Source: Sporodiniella umbellata (lineage: Eukaryota; Mucoromycota; Mucoromycetes; Mucorales; Rhizopodaceae). Taken from it: a DNA stretch of 59,899 bases. Below, piece by piece: positions 33,676 through 45,366 of the stretch (position 1 is the stretch's first letter; each line of letters begins with the position of its first letter). Where the stretch lies: the NCBI GenBank assembly GCA_025677835.1, contig JAIXMR010000139.1, positions 1-59,899 of the forward strand, given 5' to 3'. A program made the translations under genes and the position numbers. The notes below the pieces were generated by a model. The model had not been told where the DNA came from. It did not search any database and was given only the letters and a program-made list of their open reading frames with translations.

Positions 33676-36600
33676 GTTTTTATAATAGTAGTAGATAATA
33701 AAGAAAAAAGAAATAGTTTATTCTTTAGCCTTTAAAGGAAGTGCAAGTGTAGATAAAAAAAAAAGCGCCGCACCAAATTTGATAAAAATTGTCTATGCTT
33801 GGATCTGAACGATGTAGACAATTAGGTGATAAAAAGCGCTTTATTTTTCTTTACACATTCATGATGTAGCCATTTTTTCAAAAAAAAAAAAAAAAAACCT
33901 TCTTGAACTTTTTAAAGTACCTTGTGATTTGTTTACAAATATATATGGCTTCATCTCTTGATAAGCGATTTACTATTAAAAACGCCAGTGTCAAATGCAA
34001 GAAGCCGGAAAGCATTAGTCGGCTTGTACAAGGCGACTGAAAAAAGGCGAAGAGCATTATATGAACATATATATTTAAAACAGAAAAAGCCTACGATGAC
34101 AGTCGTTACTACAACTTTCATATTTCCGTGTTCTAAAATTGGTTGACAGGAAGAATATTTGTGTATGCACAGTTCCCTCGCTTTCAACTAGCGATCATTG
34201 GGTTTGGCTACAACTATCCCTAAAAAGACTGTTCAAGCGCTATTGGTATAGCTTGGATACATATTTAAATTTAGCTGAAAGTTTGAATGATCCAATTTCT
34301 TGGGAACCAAAGTAGCGAAAGTAGGATGCGCTCTAGGATTTTGTTTAGAAATACAAAACTGTCTATGCGCTGCATATGTGGACCGAAGGATCATCTGTCA
34401 GAGGGAAAACAAAGCCCTACGGGTAGCAAGAAACAGTAGCGGTATGTTCATGATATTGATTCCAACCATTTGTCTGAGGGGTGTCAAAGTTTCTTATTTC
34501 AACTTTGAAAATATATTGGCGTTTATAAAGCCACTGTTTAGGGAACAGGATATTCGTAAGAATGCATTGTTATTTTGAAAGAATAAGAAAATTGACCGTT
34601 ATGCTCTGCCTGAAGAAGGGAACACCTCTACATTGGTGAATAGTCAAAAACGTTATGAAGCTGACACTGCTATTTTTACTTGTTGCCCTACATATCTTAG
34701 AGCTGTAAAATAGTTAAAGACATCAATTATAAGGTAAAAATAACGAACGCTCATCCGCTTTCTCAGATAGCAATTTATCAAACATCACACTTATGTCTCT
34801 GAGCCTATTTACTGTAACCGTAAAGGGCAGCATCTTGACCAGATTGTCTTCTTGGTCTACTGAGCCAGTATTGATGGCTATTAAAGGTCCAAAACTACAA
34901 AATCGCTACATCGCTGTTGATGCAGCATTTTGATCTCTCTTTCTAGGCTTGCAGACACACTCTTCCCTCTTTTACTGCCTCCCACATAGAAATAAAACTC
35001 GTTGGGAAAAAGAGCATGTCTAGCGGTTAGATAAGCAGTAAATGTCCCTTTTTACCTTAAAAAACCTTTCTTTAAGGTAAGCAGACACCAAATAGAACTT
35101 TCAAACTGAATGAAACTTTAAGAAGTCGATGTAGGCTCAAAAGTTGTTTCGGTAGACATTCGTTTCAAGTTGTTCATCTAGCTCGTGAGAAAAAAAGTTT
35201 ATTACGGTGGCATTTCGTCATCCCAACTTGAATTACATTTTCTGTCATTTCATTTGTCCGATTTTTAAGAGCTCCGAAAATTGAACGTCACTAAAGTATC
35301 GTATGCAGCATTCAAAAAGACACAGTTTAAACATTGTACTTTTGAAGCGTCTTCTCACTGAGAAGCGTCTTAACTTACATAGATTATGTATTGCTATCGC
35401 CTTTCTTTTTATTTTTTAGATGAGAACACTATCAAGTTACTTCAATTCCCTTGGAATCTTGTAGATTTTCAATATATCCTTCGCTACGATAAGAAGTTGT
35501 CCTTAGGAATGTCTTTGGTCTTCAAAAACAATATAAAATTTAAAATCAAGGTGTTTAAGAAAAAATATAATTTTATAACATATGGAACGTTTCTCACTAT
35601 AGCATTTTAGAAATTGTAAGTGAAATGTCGGTCAGTATCGTAAAGGAACTGGCTAATAGCGCTCTCTCTAAAGAATAAAACCCACTGAAAGATAAGAAGG
35701 CAAACCCTATCGGATACAGTAAAGAACTTTGACTAATAGAAAAACGAATCCGACCAGAACAAAGGTGAGTATGAGCACTAGAGGTATTACACTTAAAACA
35801 GACTGTGCATACATACGAAAAAAAACTTGTTAGCTAGACAGCTGACCTTTCCTTGGCTTAATACCCTAGATTAACATAGTGAGAAAAATGGGACCTTGGT
35901 TTCAGTCTTGGGAGATTGGTAATGAACAATCAAACTTTAAAGGGTATCCATTATAAGTAAGTGAAAAGAAAAAATAGTATGAATATTTCAAAAAGGAGGA
36001 GCTTTACGCAAGCCAAAACTACTATAAGGTACCAAAAGTATGACAAATGGTCTCATTGAACTAAAGGGCTCAAGATTGACTTCAGACCATTGCAAATTTC
36101 TCTGTTTGCCAATTTTGCTTAAAGATGAGATTTTTTTATTGTTTTGAGGCTTTACCTTTTTAGTTTGTCGTATTTCTAAATAACAAATAAACAAAGCGCT
36201 TCGCAAAAAAATCAAAATATATTCTGGGTATAGACCAATGCCCAAGATGAAGTTCTTTTGAGTTTAGATAGTTTCTTATAAAAGGCTCTATTTTACATAT
36301 ATGCCTAATTAATTACATGCTCTAGTTCAAAAAGTTAGAGTATATTATTTAGGAACAAAAAAATTTTTATTGTTGTAATTGATAAATTTAAAATCAAGGT
36401 ACTGCAAGCCAAGATATATATTTTTGCTAGTCTTATCACTGCATCTTTTTTTTTCACTAATTCTAAGCCTTTCTCTTTTTTATCTATATTTTGATTTGAT
36501 CTTGATTTACAGTATTTGTTTCAATAAAATGTAATTTTTTTATTCGTGTATGAAATAAAAGGTACAGGTTAACAGATCAAAAGATCTCTCTTTAGAATAT

Positions 36601-39600
36601 CTGTTTTTTTTTTTTTTTTTTTTGTAAAAGCAAATTCTTTTTCTCAGTTTTAAGTCTGTGTTTTTTTGTAATTTCTATTTTTTGGAGCCTTTTTAAAAGT
36701 TCTTAAAGCCACAATGTCTTTTTTTTCTTGTGATGTATCAATTTATCTGTGTCTTTCTACTTTTATTTCTAATAAATAACTAGCTTTCAAATTAAAAAAC
36801 GATGTTTTGAATATCTTTTTGTTTACTTTTGTAAAAAAAAATTGTATAATTTAACTTTATCAAGCTTTAAAAAAAAAGAAGACCATTTAGATTTTTCTTA
36901 GCATATGTTTTTTGTAGATTTATACTAACCAAAAAACAGATCTTAAACGACTCCTTTTTTTAGTTTCTTCACATTCAACAGAATTTCTCGAGAATTAATT
37001 GTAGTATAAGATAGAATTTCTTGTTTTTTTCTATAAATGTCAATGAAGTTTTGGAATTTTTTTTACATTCAACTTTTCTTGGGCAATTAATGCCGAAACT
37101 TTCGTCGCCGCCTTAAAAAATAAAGCTGGGTTGCAAAAAAACAACAACATTGATAATGAATTGATTATGATTTAAATATACGTCTGAGGTCGGAAATTGA
37201 ACAAGAATAGAAAATTTATGGTAATGTTTTCTGGAAGGATAGTTTCGAGAGAAATCGACACGTCGCGAAAAAGGATGAAGTAGAGTCATGAGATCTTGAA
37301 GAGTACTGGACGATATTTAAATAATCATGGCGTATTATGATAGATATGGCTCGTCCTGATTGTGCGTGCGTACAAGATTTCGAAGCTAACTGTCCTACTA
37401 TTGAGAATCGATGAGTATTCTTTCCTATCAATAATTACAGAAAAGAGATGGTATCTGAAAGATACACATAGCTTGAAAAAAGAGCATTATAAAAAAGATA
37501 GCCAGATTCCAGATGTATTCTATTTTTCAAAAGAAAGTTAGATTTCGAAAGTTACACTAATTTCATACAAAACCCTTATTTCCTAATATATATTAGTTTT
37601 CTTTTAGAAATTCATCGTTTCTCATTCACTACGCCGTTTTATTCTTTTCTCTTGTAACATTCCCCTTTGGAATATCCAAATCATTTCCAAATTGTTACCG
37701 TCTCCTGTTTTTATTTTTATATTAACGACATCTTGACAAATATTTGAATAGTGTATAAACGACAGATTTTGAAGAGTCGAAATAAAGAACAGTTATATTT
37801 TTTTACCGATTTATTTTCTATACTTGAAGATAGTCAAGCTCTCCCGCATAACAACCCTTCATCAAATTTTGTTCTCTACTCTTACTGCTCTCAAATTATT
37901 TTTGTGTTTTTCTGGTTCCAGTTGTTTGAAGTGGGTTTCTTTAGTCGGCCTTGGTACTCGTTCGAACTGAAGTGGATTAACATTAATAATTTAGACAAAC
38001 CGCTGGTATTTATTGATCTATATTTGAACTCCCTCAAATTGAACTACCAAATCCTTCGTACACTTACCAACATTAAACTAAAACTGACACCACTAGAAAG
38101 CTAAAAAACCGCTAAAAAGACTCATAAAAACTAAGATTTGTTTTTTCGAAATAAGAAGATGAGAAGCCAAAGTCCCCAAAAAATTATGAGTCGCAATACA
38201 ATAGTTATTTCAAAGAAATATTCTATTTTGTTTAAAAATAACTGGAGAACTAAATATTATACTTAAGTAAAAGAACCTAAAGATTCTACAATTTTTTTTT
38301 ACACAATGCTATTATAAACCTTTTACATAGCAGTAGCTGGCGTAACTATACTAGTATTATTATTATTATTATTTAATCTAAATAGAGCAACGGCTGTTTT
38401 GATGATTTTGATCAATAGATCATCTCCATTTACTACAAAGTTTTTCAATCAAAATATAGCTGCTGCTGGGTTTTGTATAGACCAGTCTTTAGAGCTAATT
38501 TAGAATCCAAATTATGCTAAAAGTTGCTATACCATCCTTTTGTATAATAGTAGACACTATTAGAATTAATGGTTACGTATTTTGGAGCCTTTTATTAGTT
38601 TAACAGATTACAAACATTCTCTTTGTTTTTTTTTGAACGTCTATAAACTTTCTATAGATATAAAGGTCAATTATTTTACTCTTTTGAAAAATACAAAGAG
38701 AATCGATGAAAAGATAAAAAAAATAAACTATATATATAATATGTGTTTATATACTTTTAATGCCTCAATGTTACAGAACTATAATATTCTTATTAAAACA
38801 TTTTATAACTCAAATAGTCTAGATTTTATTAACAATTATTATTTTTCTTATTCAGTTTTATATTATTAACATTATATTATTATTTTTTGTGAAATTATGT
38901 CAAGTCATCTATTCTTTCAGTAGTGGATGTCTAATTTCATAATTTTTTTTTCTTCTTAAAAAATTAATTAAAAAAAGCACGTTGTAAGTTCTGGCAACTT
39001 ACACCTATTTCTTTTTTGTTTATTATTATTCTTTTTGGTTAAGTTTCGAAACTTTTTTTTTTTTGAAATCTACAAATTTTTAAGGAATTTAACGATTCTC
39101 AAAGGTGGCAGTTGGCAAGAGCTGTATTTGTTCTTAATTCAAAATTAAGAAGAATTAGATCGTTTGCCGATTTCTACAGATACACACTTAATAAAGAAGT
39201 AGCACATAAAAAGATGTCCAAAATTCTTAGAGAAATCAAATTTAAAGTGAGCAATGTCAATAGAAGCAAAATCTCAATATGTCAAACGGATTTTTGAAAG
39301 ACAGAAAAACTTTGTCTACGTAAAATTCAACCGCTGCAGACATCGTTGATCTCCTCATGCAAAATTAAATCTCAGAAATCCTATTGCCAATTTTCGCTAG
39401 CTATTACATTATCTTTCCAACTAATCCCACCTTATTTATTTGTTTTTGCTTACAATGTGATCAGTTGTCTAGTTAAAATCGTGCGTTTAAAAACCGATTC
39501 GATGACTTTTTTTTGGAGAACTTGTAAAAGATTGCGTCGATATGAATCTTCACTACATATTTAGCTCTGCAAAACTTTAATCAGCAAGCAAAATAGCAGC

Positions 39601-42104
39601 AGGCAGTAGTAACATAAAGTCTAAACAACAAATTTAGTGTATCGATTAAATATCGCTGCTCACTTTTAAGCATATTAAAAAAGTCTTCAAAAACAATATA
39701 TCCCGATTCTAAATAAGTTTTAATAAAGTGCCTAAGTATTTAAGACTCTAAAATAACGCTCAATTTTTTTATTTTAATCTATCAACGTTGACCAACTATA
39801 AGCGTGCAGTAAAATTCAAAAGATTTTAGTTTTAGAGAAGTTACAAAAAGCCGCCACAAACAGCTTTTCGCATTTTTTTTTTAGGAAAAAAAAACTGTCT
39901 ATAGAGATGGTCGATAAATCTCTAACTCACCAAGGTTTAGCATTTAGTATTAATATAAGAATCTGAAAGTAGTCTGTCCAAAATTTTGAAACTTGAAAGT
40001 CAAAGTAAAACCTATTTTATGACCTATTTTAATCTTAGCGGTTCTAAGCTTGAGCATATGAAAAAAGGTTAGTTACCTTCTTGTGCTTTAAAACTATGAA
40101 TACAAAGCCGTTTTTATTTTTCATGCTCTGGCTTTACTAAAAAGAAATTTAAACGAAAGGCTCAGGTAAGTAAAGTTTATTTCGTATGATGTCAGTAGGC
40201 TTTATTTGTAATACTTGAAAGGTAAAATAGTCGATGTTTTATAATTACATAAAGATTTTGTTTAGCTGTATATTCTTCCGCATTGGACTCTTTGACTAGA
40301 AACTCAAAAAATTTTATTCAGATACTTCTTGCAGCAATGAAACAGCCTGTTATATGTATTTGTATCACTGATATTTTTTAGACCACTGGTGGTAGAGCAG
40401 ATGTGCTAGCCACCTAAAGGATTGATAAAAGTACTTACCTGTAAAGAGCAGATCAAATGACCCCATAATAAACAGAGGTACGGAAAAATGCCAGTACATT
40501 TGTGATGATTTAGGTGTTAGTGCTAATACCCTCAAACTAAAGCGACAAAGAATGCGCTGTATTTTGTTTAGTACATACCGTTGGATGTATCAAGCTGAAA
40601 ATAAAAATCTTGTAAGTACTAGTACAGTCGTTCAGAAGTGTTACTGAGGGTATCAAATCAGCTTTTAAAAAGTGTCCGTAATTAACGATTTTTTCTCTCT
40701 AGAATATTCACACCAATTAATTATGTTGGCACGAATTACAGTTAACCACAATCACAACAATTAAAAATGAGGCAAAATACACTAAACTTCGCAATATATT
40801 TTACTTTTACTAAAAAAAATTACGGGTAAGGAAACGTCAATCGTGTTGCACACGCCAATGCTTATTATAAAAAATATCCTTAGCATAATAAGAGGAATAG
40901 TGTTTCTGAATCAAGAAAATCCGCCCCTTGAAGAAACTAGTTCTGACCCTTCAAAGCTATATACTGATGCACCTGAATTTACACTATCTAGTGTTTTTAA
41001 ATGAAAAGGAGAGACCGCAAACAATTGTAGAAAACTACTCATCTAATTCTTATTAACCCAAAAACTAGTTTTCTATCTCGATAAGAAACGTCTATAGAGA
41101 CAGGTTCTTTGAGTTTCATTTGGTACGTAAGCCCAGGCTGATGCCTGTTCACTGTGAGAAAAAAGCAAAGAAGCAACTCAATAGTCGGATGAGTGGCAGA
41201 GGGGAGTCACTTGGTCTATGAGTTTCACTTTTACATAGAAGGCAGAAACAGAGAGAAAGGAGTTTTTTGAGAGGCCAGCTTGATTGTTTGGGGTGTGAAG
41301 AAGTTGTTTACTGCTCACAAGGTCCGCTGGGCAACTTGATTTGCAAAAGCTTTTATATTTTTTGCGATTCAAAGCTGTTTATTTATGGACAAGCAATTCG
41401 GAGTCTTTCGATATCAACTTTTGTTTGCAAAGAAAGCAGGAAGTAAGGGTTTGTTTAGTTGCTTTTAAATACACGGTTTTGGGTCTCGCTCTACAGTTGA
41501 ATCGCCTTATCAAAAAAAATTACTTTGCAGAAATTTACAGAATTGTAGTAACTTTAATCATGCCAATGTTGGAATGCTCAGATCAGTTTTTACTGTTCAA
41601 CAGTTTGCATTCAAGTGAGTTTGTTTGTAGGATCACAGTGAACAAGATCTCTCATTGAGGATCACAATGGTGTATAATGCTTTTAAGGCTTTGTGGATAC
41701 TTTGACTGGAGAGCTTAATTACTCGAATGTATTAGTTGGTTATTGAAAAGTCCCTGAACTAAATACTTAAATGTTTACCAAAAACAGAAATGGGGCACTA
41801 TAATCGGACCGAAAAAACATTTACTTAAACCCCAAAATGGTTCAGCTATAAAAAATATATAATTTGTAGATGTATACAAAAATGATCTATACTTTTGCGC
41901 ATTCATTATTATTATTCATGGTTTTTTCCACGGTACATAATAAAGTAATGAGTGATATAGCGTGTATATTATTATTTACTCTTAATAAAAAATGCAACAA
42001 TGCGATTGGAACGGAGAAAAAAATAGGATGGGACATTTCTTTTTTTTTTGGACAAAAAAGAAAACTGTACTTATTTTTTTACTGTTTTTATTTTGTTTTA
42101 TCCA
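33676..42104. other. 8.4-kb AT-rich gene desert with degraded reading frames
   Basis: No gene with a start, splice signals and stop could be built. Protein-like stretches occur in shifting frames: 34142-34713 (plus), 35988-36245 (minus), 37751-38104 (plus), 39112-39297 (plus) and 41341-41658 (plus). Base composition is strongly AT-biased and codon frames change every 50-100 codons. This is what an old, mutated mobile element or pseudogene cluster looks like, but no terminal repeats or transposase signature were recognised. Confidence 0.5.
34142..34713 (+). pseudogene. frameshifted coding relic
   Basis: Three consecutive reading frames look like one protein: 34142-34312 (SDHWVWLQLSLKRLFKRYWY ... 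DPISWEPK, stop), 34300-34578 in the next frame (VAKVGCALGFCLEIQNCLCA ...) and 34585-34710 (KKIDRYALPEEGNTSTLVNS ...). The frame overlap at 34310-34313 suggests a one-base loss. The family is not recognisable by eye; a mobile-element protein is one possibility. A preceding frame at 33958-34146 (KATEKRRRALYEHIYLKQKK) may belong to it. Confidence 0.4.
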
Positions 42105-42849
42105 ATGTCCAAGAATAGTAACGCAAAACTCTTTCTTGCCTGGTACCTTACACAACTTAGTCTTCACCCTTTACGTGCCAAGGCATGTACGTCTGGACTC
42201 TTATCTGGTTTACAAGAGTTGACAGCACAGAAATTGTCGGGTGCCAAAACATTGGATAAACGAGTATTACAAATGGCAGGCTATGGTAAAGTTCTCTTTA
42301 GGAAAAAGATGTATACTAAATCTTATCAACTAGGTTTATTGGTATCAGGGCCTTTGAACCATGCACTTTATGAACTGATGAATAAAGTATTTGCTGGAAA
42401 AACAGGTCCTAAGCAAAAAGTAGGACAGTTGTTGTTTGCCAATTTAATTATCTCACCGATTATGAATTCTGGTAAAAAAAACCTTTAGTTGATGTATATA
42501 TACAGACATGCGTTATAACATCTTTTATAGTATATCTTACTGCTATGGCTATTTTGGCAGGTGTAAGGTCTCCAGAGAAATTGAAGGCAAACTTGAAAGT
42601 TGGACTTTTACCCATGCAAAAAGTATCTTGGGTCGTTTCTCCCATCACTTTGATCTTTGCTCAAAATTTCCTACCACCTACTATCTGGGTTCCTTTTTTT
42701 AACTTGGTTGCTTTTGGTAAGACACACACATATATATATACATATAAATAATAAGTATTTATCTTTTCTTTCTATTAGTCTTTGGTACCTATATCAATAC
42801 GATGGTCAAACGTAGGCGAATCAGCGAAGCCAAAAAGGGAGAAAAATAA
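42105..42849 (+). CDS. Mpv17/PMP22-family membrane protein (peroxisomal type)
   Basis: Four exons (42105-42285, 42334-42471, 42531-42716, 42779-42849) give 191 residues. Family features: AWYLTQLSLHPLRAKACTSG at the N-terminus, YGLLVSGPLNHALYELMNKV, ANLIISPIMNS, LLPMQKVSWVVSPITLIFAQ, PPTIWVPFFNLVAFVFGTYI and a short basic tail. Four hydrophobic helices are expected. The sequence pattern is nearest the peroxisomal PMP22-like fungal branch, not mitochondrial Sym1. Members are thought to form pores or help small solutes cross organelle membranes; the solute is unknown. I chose the ATG at 42105 because the frame upstream is T-rich low-complexity DNA. Confidence 0.9.
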
Positions 42850-43130
42850 GAGCTTCGGGAATAAAGCGTGATAATAAATATACTATATGGATATATGTAC
42901 GGGTAGGCTTTTTTGTTTATTTTATTTCAAGCCAGTATTTAAATAAACCTTATAAAGGCTATTTAAAGGTATCGATACAAAAGAAAGAGACAAAGGATAA
43001 CAAAAGGGGTATAATAGACTGATAGGGAAGCATAAATCAGATAAGAGTATTTTGTACGGTAGCATTTCATATCCACTTTCTAAAAAAAAAAAAAGTACAA
43101 GTAAATAAGTGTATAGAGAAAGCGTGGTGA
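42850..43130. other. intergenic, convergent 3' flanks
   Basis: AT-rich 3' region between the Mpv17/PMP22 gene and the small minus-strand membrane protein gene; no gene or structured element seen. Confidence 0.5.
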
Positions 43131-43690
43131 TCACTTTACTGGTAAAACCACATAGTTTGGTTTCTTTCCATACTTTGAATCGGGTAGTTCATCTGCATAG
43201 ATTGTCTGAAGGGTGGTACAATCTCGAAAATCAAAATAAGTCAACAACAAGATGCACACACAAACAGAAAATACAACGATAAGCTCTATTAAAACACATA
43301 CATAAGTCCATGTTTTTTTTTATATATATCTATTTGACTTACTGCGATAAGTATAATAAAAAAGAAGTATCGGTTTCTCTTCAACTACACTTTAAAATAA
43401 AAATAATAAAAAAAACAGTGATAACATTTGTTCTTTCTATATGTGTTCACTAAACATGTTTATATGTATATGCTTTTTTTTTCTTTTACATTTTTACATT
43501 TTAGAGCAGGAACAAGAAGTAATGGACCAGTATTTCATGTTTTTTTCATTATGACAAGTATCACAAAAATGCTTCAAAAACTGTGCTTTAGTCTAGTGAC
43601 TTTATGAAAACAAATAAAGCTTACTGCGCCGAGAGGATCCCGTATAAATGCATTTTCTCTTTTGAGTTCAGGTGGGACAAAGTTTGACAT
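43131..43690 (-). CDS. putative small membrane protein, splice pattern partly unresolved
   Basis: An ATG at 43690 opens MSNFVPPELKRENAFIRDPL and reaches a GTAAGC donor after codon 22 (exon 43625-43690). Two downstream exons splice in phase: 43343-43384 (EEKPILLFYYTYR) and 43131-43285 (KLIVVFSVCVCILLLTYFDF, then RDCTTLQTIYADELPDSKYG and a stop). The junction between the first exon and these two is not clear; a Cys-rich piece at about 43480-43600 (FLKHFCDTCHNEKNMKYWSI) may be a further exon. One transmembrane helix is predicted near the C-terminal third. Family unknown. Confidence 0.45.
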
Positions 43691-44063
43691 ATATAAAAGA
43701 AAGTGAGAGAGTGAGAAAGAGTGAGAGAGTTGGAGTGAAAAGAGAGTGTTCTAGTTTGTGGTTGTATGTTGTGGTTTTGTTGATAAAGTAGTAAGTGTTT
43801 GCTGTAGTCTATTGTTAATGTTATATAAAAATAAATAAAAAGAAAAAAAAAGAGGAAAATATAAATGCCAATCATTCTAGACACAAATAGGGAAATCAGA
43901 ATGCGACTGTTTTTTGGTCTGTCCTTGTACCATGTGATGCTTTGAGGGTCGAATGATGACAAACCCTTTTTTTGTATATGTGCGTGAGTGTGTGTTCATA
44001 TGGCAGTTCACTTTTCTTTTTCTTTTTTCTTTTTTTTTTTTTCGAGAAAAAAGTGTTACGACA

Positions 44064-45234
44064 ATGGGAGTAGATCAATCCAAAATGACTGCGAACACAC
44101 TTTGGAAACAGGAAACTGCGAAAAGAGGACTTCAAATCTTGGGGGCTGCAGGATCTGCGGTATTATTATGCCCGGTGATTGTATTGGCTATGCCTATCAT
44201 TGGTGCTTACGAACTAAGTCAGCATACCGAAGAGGGTGAGCGCATGATGGAAGGTGCGCTTGGAGGTCTTTTGGGCATCGTGGTTGCTCCTTTAGCTCCA
44301 TTCTATCAGTTCTTGTCGAGTATACATCATGTTTTTCTTAGACCCGCTTTATCCTTGGACAGAGAAAGAGCTCAAGGTATGCTTCGTCTGGATTTTAACT
44401 ATCATAATCTAGCCGTGGTAGGTTCGCCAGGCACAGGCAAGGTAGTCTTTTTTTTTTAAAAAAAAAAGTAAAGGGTCAAAAGTACAAACGTTAATTTTAT
44501 TTTTGTCCGGTTAGTCTTCGTTTATCAATGCTCTTTTGGGTTATCAAGCAGCCAAAGTAGGAGAGATAGAAACAACTTTAGAGCCCAAAGCCTATCGTCA
44601 CCCTTCCCTTACTTCTTTAGCCCTTTGGGATATGCCAGGTATTGGTACCTTAAGGCATCCTAGCAAAGGCTATTTTGAAAACTATTGTTTGGGTGCTTTT
44701 GACGCACTATTGATTGTTTTCGACGATCGATTTATGGCCACTGATATTGAATTTGCCAGAAAGGCGATGCAATACAATGTACCTGTATTTTTTATTAGAA
44801 ACAAAGCGGATATGGTACGCCTTTTTTTTTCTTTTTTTCAAAAAAAAAAAAAAACCAACTGTAATAGTCTGTTGAGAGAAAAACCAAACGTATTTCTCAT
44901 CTTTCTTCAAATGAAGCATGGGCATCTGCAGTTTCTCAACTTACATTAGAAGTAATCTCTTTCTCTCTCATATCTTTCTAATTCATAGTTTATATAGGTA
45001 AAAAAAAATGTATACAAAAACATGAAGCGATTTGGATTGGATACCAATCAACTCTACATTTTATCTTCCACTCATCTTTCAGAGTTCATACTTTTTTTAC
45101 AGCAGAAACAATTGAATACCTCAAATCAGAGAATACAAAGGCTGATCCATGAAAAAGTGTTCATTACTCACCTATTGACATTGCTTTCTGAAAAACAAAA
45201 GCAGGGAGAAGCCGCTGATCTAATGCAGCAATAG
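44064..45234 (+). CDS. immunity-related GTPase (IRG)-like protein, membrane-associated
   Basis: Four exons (44064-44441, 44515-44814, 44868-44951, 44998-45234) give 332 residues. The G domain starts near residue 116: P-loop VVGSPGTGKSSFINALLG (Lys126, Ser127), G3 LALWDMPGIGT (Asp165), G4 IRNKAD (Asn222-Asp225). Spacing and flanking words (HPSLTSLALWDMPG, FIRNKADM, LYILSST) match vertebrate IRG proteins such as IRGC and IRGM better than dynamins or Ras. The P-loop is the GKS kind, not GMS. The N-terminus MGVDQSK is a likely myristoylation site; hydrophobic stretches at about 27-49 and 67-85 could bind membrane. An intron splits the P-loop exactly between Lys126 and Ser127. In animals IRGs act on pathogen vacuoles and autophagy membranes; a role in this fungus is open. 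Confidence 0.85.
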
Positions 45235-45366
45235 ATTCAGCTTAATCAAAACTTATCTCTCTTTTTTTTTTTAGATTGCTTATATTTTCTTGAAAAGTAA
45301 ATAAATAAACAAGCAGATGTATATAAAGATATATTATGTTGTGTGCGAATGTTGAGAGTTGGGGAA

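Noticed and set aside
42048..42104. Upstream extension of the Mpv17/PMP22 protein
   Set aside because: It has no ATG and is encoded by T-rich low-complexity DNA; the ATG at 42105 matches the family start.
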